From Amia ocellicauda (lineage: Eukaryota; Chordata; Actinopteri; Amiiformes; Amiidae), in NCBI RefSeq assembly GCF_036373705.1, contig NC_089855.1, forward strand, positions 11,179,219 through 11,243,218: 64,000 nt of DNA, written 5' to 3'. Position numbers and translations under genes: made by a program. Shown here piece after piece: positions 11,046-25,900 of the stretch (its first letter is position 1; every line of letters starts with the position of its first letter). The notes beneath the pieces were generated by a model. It was not told the DNA's origin. It did no database searches and saw only the letters and a program-made list of their open reading frames with translations.

Positions 11046-13234
11046 TTAAAACTCCTACTGTTTAAAATGATAAAAAAGCTCTTTATTATTCATTCAATTA
11101 AGTAATTGAGAGCTTGGTTGAAACAAAAACCAGCAGGGTAGGACAAGGTCCTCCAGGACCAGAGTTGGGAACCATTAATGTACAGTCTAAGAAATTATTA
11201 AATATGCTCAAGACAAAATTATATAATTTGTGCCATTAACAAAATAATGTATTTGATTATGTGTCTGAGGGGCTTAGAGGCACACAGGTTTCTATCAGGT
11301 CTGGAGAACAGGTTTTAGATGTTCCTATAACAGGAGGTTGAGCTTGTGCCCTTTGCCATGTCCAAAGTCAAATTATAACATCAAACAAATAAACTATAAG
11401 CTGTCCCGGATAAGGGCATGCACTACAAAAATAAATATATAAATAAAAATATTAAGTTACAAAACATCTCTCTTTAATCAATTCTTTTTTAATTTGCTAA
11501 AAGACACCAAAGAAGTTTCATTAGACGCAGGCAGATAAAGAGAAGGTGTTTAAGAATGGCCAATAAATAACATAGCAAAGCTGATTTTGCCTTCCGAGTA
11601 CTCTGGCATTTGTGGAGAAGTGCTGGTTCATGTTTGCAATCAAACACTTGAAATAAAAGCACGGCTTATCACGCCTTCACCCGAGAGAAACAATAGGGGC
11701 TTTAACAGTTGCAGGTGAAGGTAAAGTTTCGGTCTTGATAACAAATTTTCTTCCATCCGTGACCAAATAGAGAGCTATGGCTTGCAAAAGGCTAAATGTT
11801 CAAACAGTGTGTGTATGTGTGCGTGTCAATATTTCAGCCTGCATTTGCTGTAGTTTTTCTTTATACCTGGTATGTTTTCTGTTTTATTATTGTAATAGTA
11901 GTAGTACTACTGCATTAACAGGTTGAAAGCTAAATATGGAAATATCAGTAAAAGCAGACATAATAAGAGAGGATATTAGGCATAAATCAATTAAGAAATA
12001 AAATGATATGGGAAATGCCACTGCTGATCAGCTAATGATAGAACAGGAGTTCTCAGGAAAAGCAGAATATAAAATTTAGATTAAATTCACAGATGTCTGG
12101 TTTTAGAACAGTTTCTTTTTGCAGATTTGTCAAATAGCTAAACAGAGACATATGTTTTAAACTTAATATTCTGTTATTCTTAAATATTCCTATATTATTT
12201 CCTGTCCTTGTGTGTTTGTTCATGGGATGCTGTATGGGGAAAGCCTGTTGGAAAGGGAAAACATTTATAAATGGTTATGAGATCATTTACACTGAGTTTT
12301 ATAAAACTGTACATTCAAACTATTCTCTTTCTCAAACTAAATATAAATATATGAAAATATTGAATAAGATAATTAACTAGTTCCAGCATATATACACAGT
12401 ATCACTGGCTGTGCTGTCTTAATTAATCATAAAACAGAACAGATAATACAATTAATTAACTGATGTATAAATAGTGATAAATCACTATAGTTTATTTACA
12501 AGCCAAAAATATTCTATTCAAAAAGAAATTAAGCTAATCACTTTCACAGTAAGCAATAGAAAAGGGTAGAAGAAACCTTAGTACTATTTGGCATTACATG
12601 CTATTCATTATTGAGCAGTTATAATAATGTAAAGTAAAATAAAGTAAAATACCTACAAGAGAAGGGAGATGATTTGTGCCAAAAGTCCACCCGTCAAAGG
12701 GTAAGCCCAGGGTACAAATCTCATCTCCTTGACATATAAAAACATCTCATACAGCGACATGTACACAGACAAGCCTGATCTGAATTGTTTCCAAAGCAGG
12801 GACCAAAGTTCACTAAAGTACCACAAAACAGGCCTATTATTTTTTGAAATTATACCTATCTTCCACTTTGCTGAGGTGCACACATCGGATTCTGCAATTT
12901 GAAATGGAAACCCACTACAGGTGTACTGCAGGTTGAAGTAAATACTTTAAAGAAAAGGTATGGCCTTGGAGCAGATCATTTGACCATATCTGTGTTTATT
13001 GTGTAGAAGTAGCTGGCAAGGCGGTGTTCATATTGTATCAGTCCTTCATCTGACACACACCTTGGGCCCCACCCTCTATGGTGCGCATATGGTTCCTCTG
13101 AGTTAGCCTGGGAATGTAGTCACAAAGGTAACAGCAAGAGGAGGAATGCACCTGGGCTAATTGCTGCTTTGATATACAGTAACTTCTGTGATTTTTATAG
13201 TTGACTTTGAATCTTTTTTATAATACCCAAACAC

Positions 13235-13236
<2 letters not shown>
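11044..13236. other. Intergenic, upstream of slc9a2
   Basis: AT-rich, with no exon detected on either strand. A copy of the common fish repeat AGGTCCTCCAGGACCAGAGT lies at about 11145-11170. The minus-strand open frame at 12653-12883 has no domain and lacks splice context. Confidence 0.4.
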
Positions 13237-13286
<50 letters not shown>

Positions 13287-13287
13287 T
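13237..13287 (+). repeat. (ATT)n microsatellite just 5' of slc9a2
   Basis: About 17 ATT units end about 36 nt before the slc9a2 start codon, so the tract is probably in the 5' UTR or core promoter. Its length is likely to vary between individuals. Confidence 0.85.
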
Positions 13288-13323
13288 ATATTTTGATTTT
13301 GAAGGGTTCTGATGTTAGTATAG

Positions 13324-13896
13324 ATGGAATATTTATCTCATTGGAAATTGACAATGACTTCCCTGGCTTTCTGGATTGTCTTGTTGTCTCAAATCCATGG
13401 ATCCTGTGCAGAAGTTGGCAAAATGTCTACAATACCCAAACATCCACAAACGCAGTCGACAAATGAAGTCCAGGCCTTCCCTGATGAGGAGAAAAATAAC
13501 CTTCCAGTTTTCACCATGAACTACCCACGCATACAGGTGCCATTAGAAATAACGCTGTGGGTGCTTTTAGCGTCCTTTGCGAAAATTGGTAAGTTTATTA
13601 TTATTGATGAAATACATACACATCTTTTTGCGTTTAAACGGAAAAAAGGAAATAATATTTGAACTGGCAATTAATTAGGCTAAATGTAAACTCAAATGCA
13701 TTATGCCTAATTGTAGGTCACAACGCACGGATTAACAGAACATTGTAAGTATTCATTTTTTGTTTGTTTATACATTATAATAGGTAATAAAGGTAATAAT
13801 GATAATTATGATTAAAAAAGAGAGAGGAGTACTTGATACACCGGTTAATATAAAATCCTTACATTGTAGCAAAACATCATCATTATTATTATTATT

Positions 13897-13947
<51 letters not shown>

Positions 13948-16900
13948 CGTTTAAATTGTGTTATTGTAATGGTAAATAATCACTTTGAGTGTGTTTTCAG
14001 CCTATATAAGACCATAAGAAAGTTTATAAACGAGAGGAGGCCATTCGCCCCATCGTGCTCGTTTGGTGTCCATTAATTGGATCAATAAAGTGATGCAAGT
14101 ATCCTATACAGTCTATTTTTAAATATGATAGCTAATGACGCGTTGTCAGCTGAAATAATCTTGTTTGTCTATAAAACTAAATTGGATTAATTTAATTGTG
14201 TCATTGTTTTATCCACCTTCAAAAGCTTTTTATCTCAAGTCTCTGCTTTCATATTATAGCGGGTTCAATTATGGAAAAAAGGCTTGAAAAAACAGTTCTG
14301 AAATACAGTGCATTTAACGCAACGCCATTGTAAAGGCTACTTTTGAAATGTGAAAATCAGTGTTGTAGAGGGACTGGGAGGACATCTTTATTGTGTATTT
14401 CATCACTGTAACAGTTAGTTAAAAAAGGAATAAGTTTCTTTACCCATCCCTACCTCCCAATAACCTCACCCTTCCCTCCCATCCAAGACCGTCCGTGGCC
14501 AGGAGACAGACAACCAACAGAATAAACAAACAATTACATGAACAGGTGGACAATTAGACAGACGGACCGATGACACGTCGACAAACTAAGATATAAACAT
14601 AAAATTGTGCGCATATAGGGGACCAATTGGGATGTATCACTCATGTCCAAGCATAAAAAAATCAACACAAACATAAATAATAAATAAATACATACATACA
14701 TTTTTAACAGACTGTTTGGAGTTATGTGTGTGTGTGTGCGCGCACGCATGAAGCATTAGTTATAATGGTAAATGGAAAGAATTGAGAAATTGTGCCCAAG
14801 TTTCATTAAATACATTTTCCTGGTTATTGTTGGTGGTTTTGTTGTTTTCCTGTGTAATATAATCTGTTTACAGGTTTAGCCATTGTGTGATGCTATGTTT
14901 GTGTCTGCTTTTCCAATTCAGGAGTATAGACTTCTTGGCAATAGCTAACGCTGTGAGAACTGAGTTGGGTTTTGTTCAGGGAGGTTGAGTGTGGATAGGT
15001 CTCTGAGCAGACATGTGGATGGAGATGTGGGATGCTGCAGCCCAAAAAAGATGATGTTTTGTTTATCACTTCTTGTCAGAAGTGTTGAGTTGGTGAAAGT
15101 AATTGTCAGGGGTGTTCAGCGTACAGTGTGAACAAGTATCAGACTCTATGAAACCCATTGTAAACATTTTGTGCTGTGTAATGTGTGTTCTGAGAATGAC
15201 TTGTATCAGTTGTGTGAGGGTGTTATTACTCATTGTAAATATATTCTTACAGATTGGTGTCCAGAAGCTGGTATCAGTGTGGATTGCTAAATCTTTTTCC
15301 CAGTCGCAGTTGGAAGGGATATTGATGAGTCATTTTTGGATAAGAGATTATATAATTATGATAATGGTTTCTTGGAGAGGGTTAATTTGTCAATTGTTTT
15401 TGTAATGATACCAAACTTGTGTTCCAACCATTGAATGCGAGGAGGTTATTATTTTCAAATATATTATGTAAATGTGTGATACCTTTCCTTTTCCAAATGC
15501 TGAAGACTATTGGGCTTTTATTAATCAGGAAGTCAGGATTCGACCCTATTGGGGTGAATTTGCAGGGTGTCATGGTAGAATGAGTGATTCTGTTAATTTT
15601 CTACCAAGCTGTCAGGGTTGTGGAGATTACAGTGTTCTTAAATTGAAATTTCTTTGTATACAAACTGTTCAATTTCTATCCATGGTTTGATCTGTTTATT
15701 TGAGTATAGCCATTTTGTAATATATTGTAGTTGGTTAGCCAGGTAGTAATGATAAAGATTTGGTGCACCCAGACCTCCTTGTAGTTTACTTGTATGTAGT
15801 GTGGTTAACTTAATCCCAGGTTTTCTATTCTTCCTGTAAAATTTAGTAATTATTGAATGTAAATTTTGGAACCAATTGGTTGTAGGTTGTACTGGGACCA
15901 TAGTGACCATACCATATTTTGGGTAGAATAGACATTTTAACTGTTGTAATTCTGCCAATAATAGAGTGGTATGTTCAGATCATCTTCTATGATTTTTATA
16001 AGTGGCATGAAATTGAGAATTTATATTGTGAAGTTATTTTGACGTAGGTTGAATGAATGTACTGCAACAGATCTGTATTTTTTATACATATTAAAGGAGT
16101 CTAAGTATTCAATTTACAAACAAAAAGAAAATGAAAAGAGAGCAGAGATTTACCCGTTGGTATACTGTACAGCTACACCATGTCATGTTTCTGAAATTTA
16201 TATTTGTATAATTTATTGCAGTGGATCTCTTGCGGTTTTCGATTGATCTCCATATCAGACTCAAAGCCAGGCATGACGCTAAATACAGGTCTCATATTAT
16301 CTCGTATTAATTAAATACTATGTCATATGGACATAATTTTTTCCAACACTTGCTTTCCAAAGCTTCTGTACTTTTGTTTTCCAATTCATTGCACAGATTA
16401 GGAGGTGGAACTTTATATTCTGTGCACCAGTCCAGTTATTCAGACAGCCAACACCTCTAGAAAAGATCAGTTGTTGAAATCATGGTTATTGTAGGATGCT
16501 GCTGGATATTTACTTTATATTTTCACAGGTTTCCATGTTTACCACAAGATAACCATATGGATCCCGGAGTCCTGTCTTTTGATTTCCATTGGATTAATTG
16601 TAGGAGGAATCATGTACTCTGTGAAGGAAGTGCCTCCAGCTGTGCTGAGCTCGAATGCCTTTTTCCTGTACATGCTGCCCCCCATTGTACTTGATTCGGG
16701 CTATTTTATGCCCACCCGACCCTTCTTCCAGAACATTGGCACAGTGTTGTGGTTTGCTGTGATTGGCACCCTGTGGAACTCCATCGGAATCGGAATCTCC
16801 CTTTATGCCATCTGTCAGATTGAGGCCTTTGGTATCCAGGACATTAACCTGCAGGAGAATCTGCTCTTTGGCGCTATTATCTCAGCGGTGGACCCCGTGG

Positions 16901-19900
16901 CAGTGCTGACAGTGTTCGAAGATATTAACGTGAATGAGCAGCTTTATATCGTGGTATTTGGGGAGTGTCTCTTCAATGATGCTGTCACTGTGGTAAGTGT
17001 CCTTCAGATACCGTACCTGAAGTGGAATCAACTACTGCATGCACCTATATACACCCATATCCTTCCCAGAAAAATAGTTAATCAAGTGATGGCTTGAATG
17101 GGGTTTGTTGGTGGACAGCAATCTTCTAGTCTTTTCACGGATTCTCAATTAGAATAAAGTTCAGACATTGACTGTCTTTGGTCTTTTGTAAATTGAAGCA
17201 GGTTTTCCTAAAGGATTTGCCTGTATTGAGCGCCATCCATTTTGCCCCTCTACCCTGACAAGCTTCCCCATAACATGATGTTGCCCCCACCATGCTTCAC
17301 AGTTGGGATGGTGTTACCTAGGTGATGTACTGTGTTGGGCCAGACATAATTTGCATTTAGTTACAAGGTGGTGCTGTTTACCTTCCACTTCTAAATGATT
17401 GTCTTGACTCTGCTCTAAGATGTATTCAATGCCTTTGAAATCTGTTTATACCCCCGCTTGATCTGTGCCTTTGCACAACTTTATCCTGGAGTTGTTCATG
17501 GTAGTATATTTGCTACCTAACTGTGGGCCTTACAGAGACAGGTGTATTTAATCTGAAAACATGTGAACCACTTTTATTGTGCACAGACTCCATTCAACAT
17601 ATCGTATGAATTCTGAAGGCAATTGTTTGCACCTGAGCTTATTTAGGCGTGTCATAGCAAAGGGCATGAATATTCCTCTAATGAACACTTTTCATGGTTT
17701 TATTTTTAATTGATTTACTTTAATTAAAATTCAGAAACTATGCATTTGAAAAGAAGTGATACACTTTTTGTGGAATCCCATGGAAAAAGAAAACTGTTTG
17801 GTTCTGGTACTACATTTTACACATCATGTTTTGCATAGGGAGTAAAGTTTTTTGCAAACTTGTGTTTTTGGGGCAGTTTAACAAAGTAAAAAAAAAACAT
17901 AAATGTACTACCAGTAGATAAGTGCTTAATTGAAAGAACTTCAATTGATTGATGTTCTAGTGTTCAGGCACACACATTGTCAAAACCTTTATTGCTTCAA
18001 GAACATGTAGAGCAACTTCACGATAAACATATCTTTCCACAGATGTGCAGGATGATTTCTATTATTTTGTCTTGAAATGTTCTAGCAATTTGTTAATTCA
18101 ATTGTGACATTTTTAAGGTGCAAATCTAGCCAAAGAAAACTCAGGTATGGAATAGAGCAATTCAGATAATTTGTATTATATTTGTACTTAAATGTCTAAC
18201 ATTGAAAAATCAAGTTTGTTATGTTTGGAGTAAGCATTAATAATAAATGTTTTTTTTCCTGGAGCAATCCAATTTGAAAATGAGCCTGCATGCTAGTAGT
18301 GTTTAAAACAATGTAAAAAAACATCTAACTTGCAGAGTTAGTACTAAGTTGCGTACTAGCTAGTACAGTACTATCTCAAGATCATCCCCAGGTAGTACGC
18401 TGCATTCACTTTTTGCAATTGACCCATATGCAATTTCTGTGTTTTGATAGCTAATCAGTATTGACCAACATTCCTAAGATACTAAGATTCTGATTGGTTT
18501 CCACATAGTGACAGGTGTGGCTGTTAGGCTTTTCAGGTCTGATCATATGACTTACTTTTATCCTTATACCTTTTACAAGCCCTATAAGAGCATGCCAAAA
18601 TAACTGATTAGTTATGATTCAGGTCTGTTTTAATATTTTGCAGAGGAACATGATTTTTGCTAACCACCATTCTGTGTTTTCTCACAAGTCAATTAATTCT
18701 AGCTTTTTCTAGTTCAGAACATATATGGATATGGTTATACCTTCATACCTTCATAACTAAAAATAGTTAAATGAGACCCTAATAAATAAACATTTTTGTA
18801 GGATAATAGATTTAAACACTCAATAGTTTTTTTGCAATGTTATAATCTCGCTATTCAATCTCTAGCTAATTTACATCAACAGCAGATAATAAATGGATGA
18901 GGACTGGAAGTAATTCATGCTGATCCATTACCTTTTATTTTCCTTCATACATTAGAAAATCATTACTGGTATTTTAGTTATTGAACTTTTTAAAACTAAA
19001 CAAAACCTAAACAAAGGGGCTGTTAAAATGGAAAATATAGACTCCCTCACTCCCATAGGAATCTCTAAAATGAACGGAGACTGTGATTTGTATAGATGCC
19101 ATCAAACAGGTTTTGTAACTCCCTTGTTTTCTAAAAGTTGGCATCAGCAGTCTGCATGCAGGTGGGAGTGATCACAGACATGTGAGTCTCACGGAAACTA
19201 GCTATTGAAGCTACGAGCATTGTCATTTCAGAATATCAAGGACATTTCTTTGGATAATAAAGGGAAATATGATACTAAGATACTACTAAGATACTTGACA
19301 AACAATGTGGTCACTGTTGCGAGAGAACCTGAATTAACGTTTCTTTCCAACTTCCTTGAGGTTCTTTTGAGAATGAGTTCCACACCTCGACCCTTCTGTT
19401 GCTTCATTAGCAGTGATCTAAAATAAAGACCTCAGGCTAGAAAAAGAAAACCGTTCTGACAGACAGGGTTGAGAGACAGCAAATGCTCAGGTGTGGCCTC
19501 CATGCTGACCCTACAGAACATGAGTATCTTCATGCTCATTCCCTGAGGCAGCTGTTAAGTATAAAGGGGGGCAGGTGTAATGGAGCTCATTATTATCAGC
19601 CTTAAGATGATATCGCACCCCGCATCCTCCTCCTTTCATGGGATGACTTTATGATGTATTGGTTTATTTATGGTGTGCCATACCCACGTAAATCAATTAA
19701 CCAGTAATGCCAGTGCTAAATTATCTAAAAATAAAACAAAATAATTTTTACCTTTCTCAAACAATCTGTAGATTACCATTATTTCACCTTTAACCTGCTC
19801 TTTCTGTCATTCTCTCAGGCATTATACAACATGTTGACTTTTGTGGCAGAAATGCCTGAAGTGGAATCCATTGATGTCTTCCTTGGCTTTGGAAGGTTTT

Positions 19901-22900
19901 TCATTGTCGGCTTAGGAGGGGTGCTCTTTGGGTTTCTGTTCGGGTTCGTGGCAGCGTTTACCACCCGGTTCACCACAAATGTCAAAGAAATCGAGCCTCT
20001 CTTTGTCTTCATGTACAGCTACCTGGCCTATTTGATAGCTGAGCTGTTTTCCCTATCCAGCATCATGGCGTAAGTATTCATAAAAAGTAGAACAGAAGCT
20101 GTGTGTGTGTGTGTCTGTGTGAAAGTGTATGTATGTAAAAAAATAAAAATTAACCTTTTGAGTGCATGTGTATAATGCCGGAATATGATTTATCTGGATT
20201 AAACATGCACGTTTTTGTAAGTATCTATACATGCATTTCCCTCTAACTGTAAGTGATTTCCTTCATGTTTTATGACTTGAATATTATCACTGTGCAATGA
20301 TGTGCTCTGCTCCTTTTCAGCATTGTAACGTGTGCAGTGACCATGAAGTACTATGTAGAGGAGAACGTGTCTCAGAGGTCCTGTTCGACTGTCAGGCATG
20401 TCATCAAGATGTTTGGCACTGTCTCCGAGACCCTCATCTTCTTCTTCCTGGGAGTTGTGACCATTACAAGTGATCACGAATGGAACTGGGCTTACATTTG
20501 CTTCACCATCTTCTTCTGCTTCTTTTGGCGAGGCATAGGTAGGGAGTTCGAGTTCACTTTGTTTCTTTGTTGATGTGTTACTCCAATGTGCGTGGGTACG
20601 ACAGGTTTGGCTGTAGGCATGCCGGACTTCAGAAGTCTCTTGAATTAAATATACACGAGGAAGGCCACTACTTCCTGCTAGATTAATTGAATAAGGGTTT
20701 TGGATTACTTGACCTCAGAGAAGTGATCTGGGGTCACTCCTCTGTAGTTAGTAGAGGTGACATAAAATTGGTAGTAGGTAACATTTATGCACAGGTTATT
20801 TGATGATAGTTATGATATGCATCTGTAAAGATCTGATCTTATCTTATACTTTCATGTTATTCACTGTAATGTGGGAATGGCTTGATGTTACTGATGCTAT
20901 CCAGGTAATTTGGGGAATACTATATAATCCAACTTCTAAGGTTTAAGAGTGGATGAAGGAACCTGCTAAATTTTATCCAAGCTTTTTGTGATGGAGAGAG
21001 GGTGGTCTTTGTGTTACAGTTATTATATATACACCGATCAGCCATTACATTATGACCACTGACAGGTGAAGTGAATAACAGTGATAATCTCGTTATCATG
21101 GCACCTGTCAGTGGGTGGGATATATTCGGCAGCAAGTGAACATTTTGTCCTCAAAGTTGATGTGTTAGAAGCAGGAAAAATGGGCAAGCGTAAGGATCTG
21201 AGCGACTTTGACAAGGGCCAAATTGTGATAGCTAGACGACTGGGTCAGAGCATCTCCAAAACTGCAGCTCTTGTGGGGTGTTCCCGGTCTGCAGTGGTCA
21301 GTACCTATCAAAAGTGGTCCAAGGAAGGAAAAGCGGTGAACCGGCGACAGGGTCATGGTCGGCCATGACTCATTGATGCACGTGGAGAGCGAAGCCTGGC
21401 CCGTGTGGTCCGATCCAACAGACCAGTCAGGGTGCCCATGCTGACCCCTGTCCACTGCCGAAAGCACCTACAATGGGCACGTGAGCATCAGAACTGTACC
21501 ACAGAGCAATGAAGGAAGGTGGCCTGGTCTGATGAATCATGAGTTCAAGGTGTTGACTTGGCCTCCAAATTCTCCAGATCTCAATCCAATCGAGCATCTG
21601 TGGGATGTGCTGGACAAACAAGTCCGATCCATGGAGGTCCCACCTCGCAACTTACAGGACTTAAACGTCTTGGTGCCAGATACCTCAGCACACCTTCAGA
21701 GGTCTAGTGGAGTCCATGCCTCGATGGGTCAGGGCTATTTTGGTGGCAAAAGGGGGACCTACACAATTATAAGGTGGGTGGTCATAATATTATGGCTGAT
21801 CGGTGTAATAGTGAGTACAAATCCTTGGGTACAAATGTTTGATCCCATTCGGTTGTGTATTTTTTGTTTTTGGTATTTTGCTGGAGTTCATATGTGTGCC
21901 CCTAATTTGATTGTCATTATTATCTGATAGTACAGAAAGAACTATGCAGCTTCTGCTAAAAATATTATGCAAAGTTTAACTCTTTATTTTTCTCCTCCCC
22001 ACTGTCCAGGTGTCCTTGTCTTAACACAGATTATCAACCCTTTTCGCACCATACCCTTTAACTTCAAAGATCAGTTTGGCTTGGCGTATGGTGGTCTTCG
22101 GGGCGCTGTGTGCTTCGCTCTGGTCTTTTTGTTGCCTCACAGTATTGGACGAAGGAATTTGTTTCTCACTGCCACCATTGCCGTGATCTTATTTACTGTC
22201 TTCATTCAGGTAATGTACACCTTTTCTAAAATCCATGCTTTTACATGCTAGAGTTTTAAGCATTTTGTTAATATAGGTAACATATCAGTTGTCCTTTCAT
22301 TGACTGCAGCCATACAGGAGTTTGGAGGTGTTAAATTAGGAAATTATTCTAAACATTACAATCCTAGTAAAACCTTATTACTTACCTTTAGTTTAGGTCT
22401 TTAGAGAGTCATTGAAAACACAGTGTTGGACTGCAAAACCGGTGGCCCTACCACATTCCTGGTTTTCACTCTTTAGATGGGTATTAGTCTGCTCCCCCTG
22501 CTGACTATGGATGGGTGACAAAATGCCCAGTTGTTGGAGGAACATTGTGCATTAATCCACCCTGCCACAATAATGCTGCTAGAAGTTACTTTAGTGAGGA
22601 GTTGGTTATTGCTGGTTGTCATTAGAATTTCAGAAATTCCTCTTAAACTTAAACAATGTAGTCACAGCTTTTTGTACCAAAATAAGGGCCTTAAGTAATA
22701 TGCGATACAGACATTATTACTCTGCAGTATGTGATGCACAACCTCATTTCACTTGGACTTCAGCTTTAAAGACAATGATCTCTTCTTTTTTTTAATATGC
22801 AGGGTATAACCATTCGGCCTTTGATTGAGTACATGAATGTCAGGAGGACAAACAGGAAACTAAATACTATTAATTTTGAAATCCACAGTCGGGTAAGTGG

Positions 22901-25900
22901 CTACATGCTTCTTTACTATCAGTGCTCTCTCTGCATTCATTCAGAACATGCTGCAGGTTCATATGGTTAGTGAGCTTGCTGTTGTTACAATGTTTGGCTG
23001 CTGCTTGCAAGGATTGTGGAATATAAAACCTAGCCATGAATTGTGATGGACAAGATCTGTAAACTTGTTTGCATCTCAGGCCATCGGATTGGACATTTGC
23101 AATCAAATTTGAGGTGAATAAATTTGATTTCCACAGGTCATGGAGCACACAATAGTGGGTATTGAAGACCTGTGTGGGCAGTGGAGCCATTACTACTGGA
23201 AAGACAAGTAAGCCCAATCTGGTACTCCACTACAGGAATTCATAGCTTCAGATGTAGTAACTGCTCAACACCCCAACATGAAGTACAGTGTGTTAAACTA
23301 AATGCTGGTCATTTTATAATTTCTCTTTTTTTTCTCCTGCACCTATGCCACCCAACCTGTGGCCACAATAGATCCTCACCTTTTGTGGACTGCATCTTAT
23401 CTGTGGTCTGCCTCCTTCCACACTCGTTCACTTATATTTTACTCCCAGCATCCTTATTCCTCTTTTTTCTTTTCTTTTTTTATCCTCCACACATGTTCCT
23501 CACATACTTTACAAGCCACATTTAAATATTCCAAATCTTTTTCATCTGTAATTTTTTTTGTCATCTATTAATCTATTGATCTCTCTCTGGAAAACCTTGC
23601 TAGCTGTAGAAACAGAAACCTCTCCCATTTGGGAAAGAGATGACTGTTCAAAAAGAAAATACACAAAATGTCAGCTTGTCCAAACTTGGAGCTTAGAGCT
23701 AAAACATATGTTTGTATTTTTCATTCTCAGGTTTAAACGATTTAATGACAGATTTCTTAGGAAAATTCTCATCAGGGAGAACAAGGCCGAGTCCAGTATT
23801 GTTGCTCTGTACAAGAAGCTAGAACTGCAGAATGCGATGGAGCTTCTCGATACAACTGGAGACATTAGTGCTGCTCCTTCTATGACTTCTCTACAGTAAG
23901 TGTTTCTGTCCCTCCTGTTCTTCATAAGTGTATGAATTATAGAATTACAACATGTATACTTTTCTTCATTCAATCTTATAATGATTCCTTTTCCTAAATC
24001 TGCAGGGACCCTAAACCTCCCAAACCAAAGACATTCTTACCGGACGAGCTGAGGAAAATGCATGAACTGTTGTCCAAAAATATGTACAAAATTCATGAAA
24101 GGGTAAGCTTGTCACAAATTATATACTGAACGTATATAACGTAGCGTACAGGGTAAACTGTGTTTAGAAAAAAGTCAGATTGGCTGTAGCTAAAAAAATA
24201 CTCTTTTGCCTCTGATTGGAGAAATTGTTGTAATTGATATAATTTGTTTTTCAATTTTTTCCACCTCTAATCTTTACTACAGATGCTTATAAATATGTAC
24301 TTCATACTAAATACAATAAGATGTGTTACACTACTGGTCAGAAATGCTTTATTCAACCCATTAATCAAATAATTTGACTAATTGTGTTAATAATATTGAC
24401 AGATGTTTTAATTTATGTCCCTCCAGGAATTTAAACAATGTACATTTGAGGAGGTTGGTCCTGAGTATTATGTTAATCAACTGCAAGACACTGCCTGTGG
24501 TTTTTAAGTTTGTAGTCGGGTTCATGTTATCAGTTTCCATTCCTTTGCAGACCATTGCATACACAAACAAACGTGCGCTGCCCGACGACTCAAAGACTAA
24601 AGAAATTCTTATCCGTCGCCATCTCAGCCTTAGAAGAAGTATGAGAGGAGGAAGCTTCCGGAGAACTGTGAGTAAATGGGACTAATAAACTAAATATAAA
24701 GTGAAAAATTATAGCAAGGGTATGGGCCCCTTACTGTAGTGAAACATTTTCTGGATTGACCTATTATTCGATGGCACTGTATGATATTTATACCTATTTA
24801 GATGAAAATACTGGCAAAGTATTATAGGAAATGACAGCATATTAATGTAGATGTTTTAAACTACTTTCAGTATTCCCCACCCCCTTGGTAATTTTGTTTC
24901 TGATCGTAATGATTTTGTTATTGACCTCCTCCATGTATAATGTCAGTACTCTGTCCAATAGGTCCTCCAATAACATAATTTACTGATCTTGTTCTATTTC
25001 AAAATATGTCAGGTATTGTCTTGTTCCTTAGACAGCATATAAGCTAAAGACTTCATCCCCAAAACAAAAGGCGGGGTAGTTTAATGGCAACCATTTTGCA
25101 CAGTGCTATTTATTTTAATGTCATCTGTATGGAATGCACCTGTTAATTAGTTTCCTGGTAGGTAATACGAGAAGTACTCATTCTTAATCTTATCGCTCTG
25201 CAGGAGGTTGACCGGCCCCAAAAGTTCTTTTCCCTTCCCACTGGCCAGAGCCTTCACTCACAACTCAAACACAGAAAACCTAGTTTTACAGGTATGGCTT
25301 TCCACAGTGACTCAATTATCTTAGTATTTTGTTTAATCAATCAAGTGGTATCCAAATAATCTATATGCCTTTCAATCCCCTAGCACTAAAATTCAAGGAT
25401 CACATAGGATTTTACATACCAGGCTTGCTGTCCATAACAAAATACACAGATCAGCCATTACATTATGACCACTGACAGGTGAAGTGCTATCCAGGTAATT
25501 TGGGGAATACTATATAATCCAACTTCTAAGGTTTAAGAGTGGATGAAGGCACCTGCAAAATTTTATCCAAGCTTTTTGTGATGGAGAGAGGGTGGTCTTT
25601 GAGTTACAGTTATTATATATACACCGATCAGCCATTACATTATGACCACTGACAGGTGAAGTGAATAACAGTGATAATCTCGTTATCATGGCACCTGTCA
25701 GTGGGTGGGATATATTCGGCAGCAAGTGAACATTTTGTCCTCAAAGTTGATGTGTTAGAAGCAGGAGAAATTGGCAAGCGTAAGGATCTGAGCGACTTTG
25801 ACAAGGGCCAAATTGTGATAGCTAGACGACTGGGTCAGAGCATCTCCAAAACTGCAGCTCTTGTGGGGTGTTCCTGGTCTGCAGTGGTCAGTACCTATCA

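Noticed and set aside
12653..12883. 76-codon minus-strand ORF considered as an upstream exon of the SH3 gene
   Set aside because: No RhoGEF-like residues, and no splice sites in a phase compatible with the exon at 10217.
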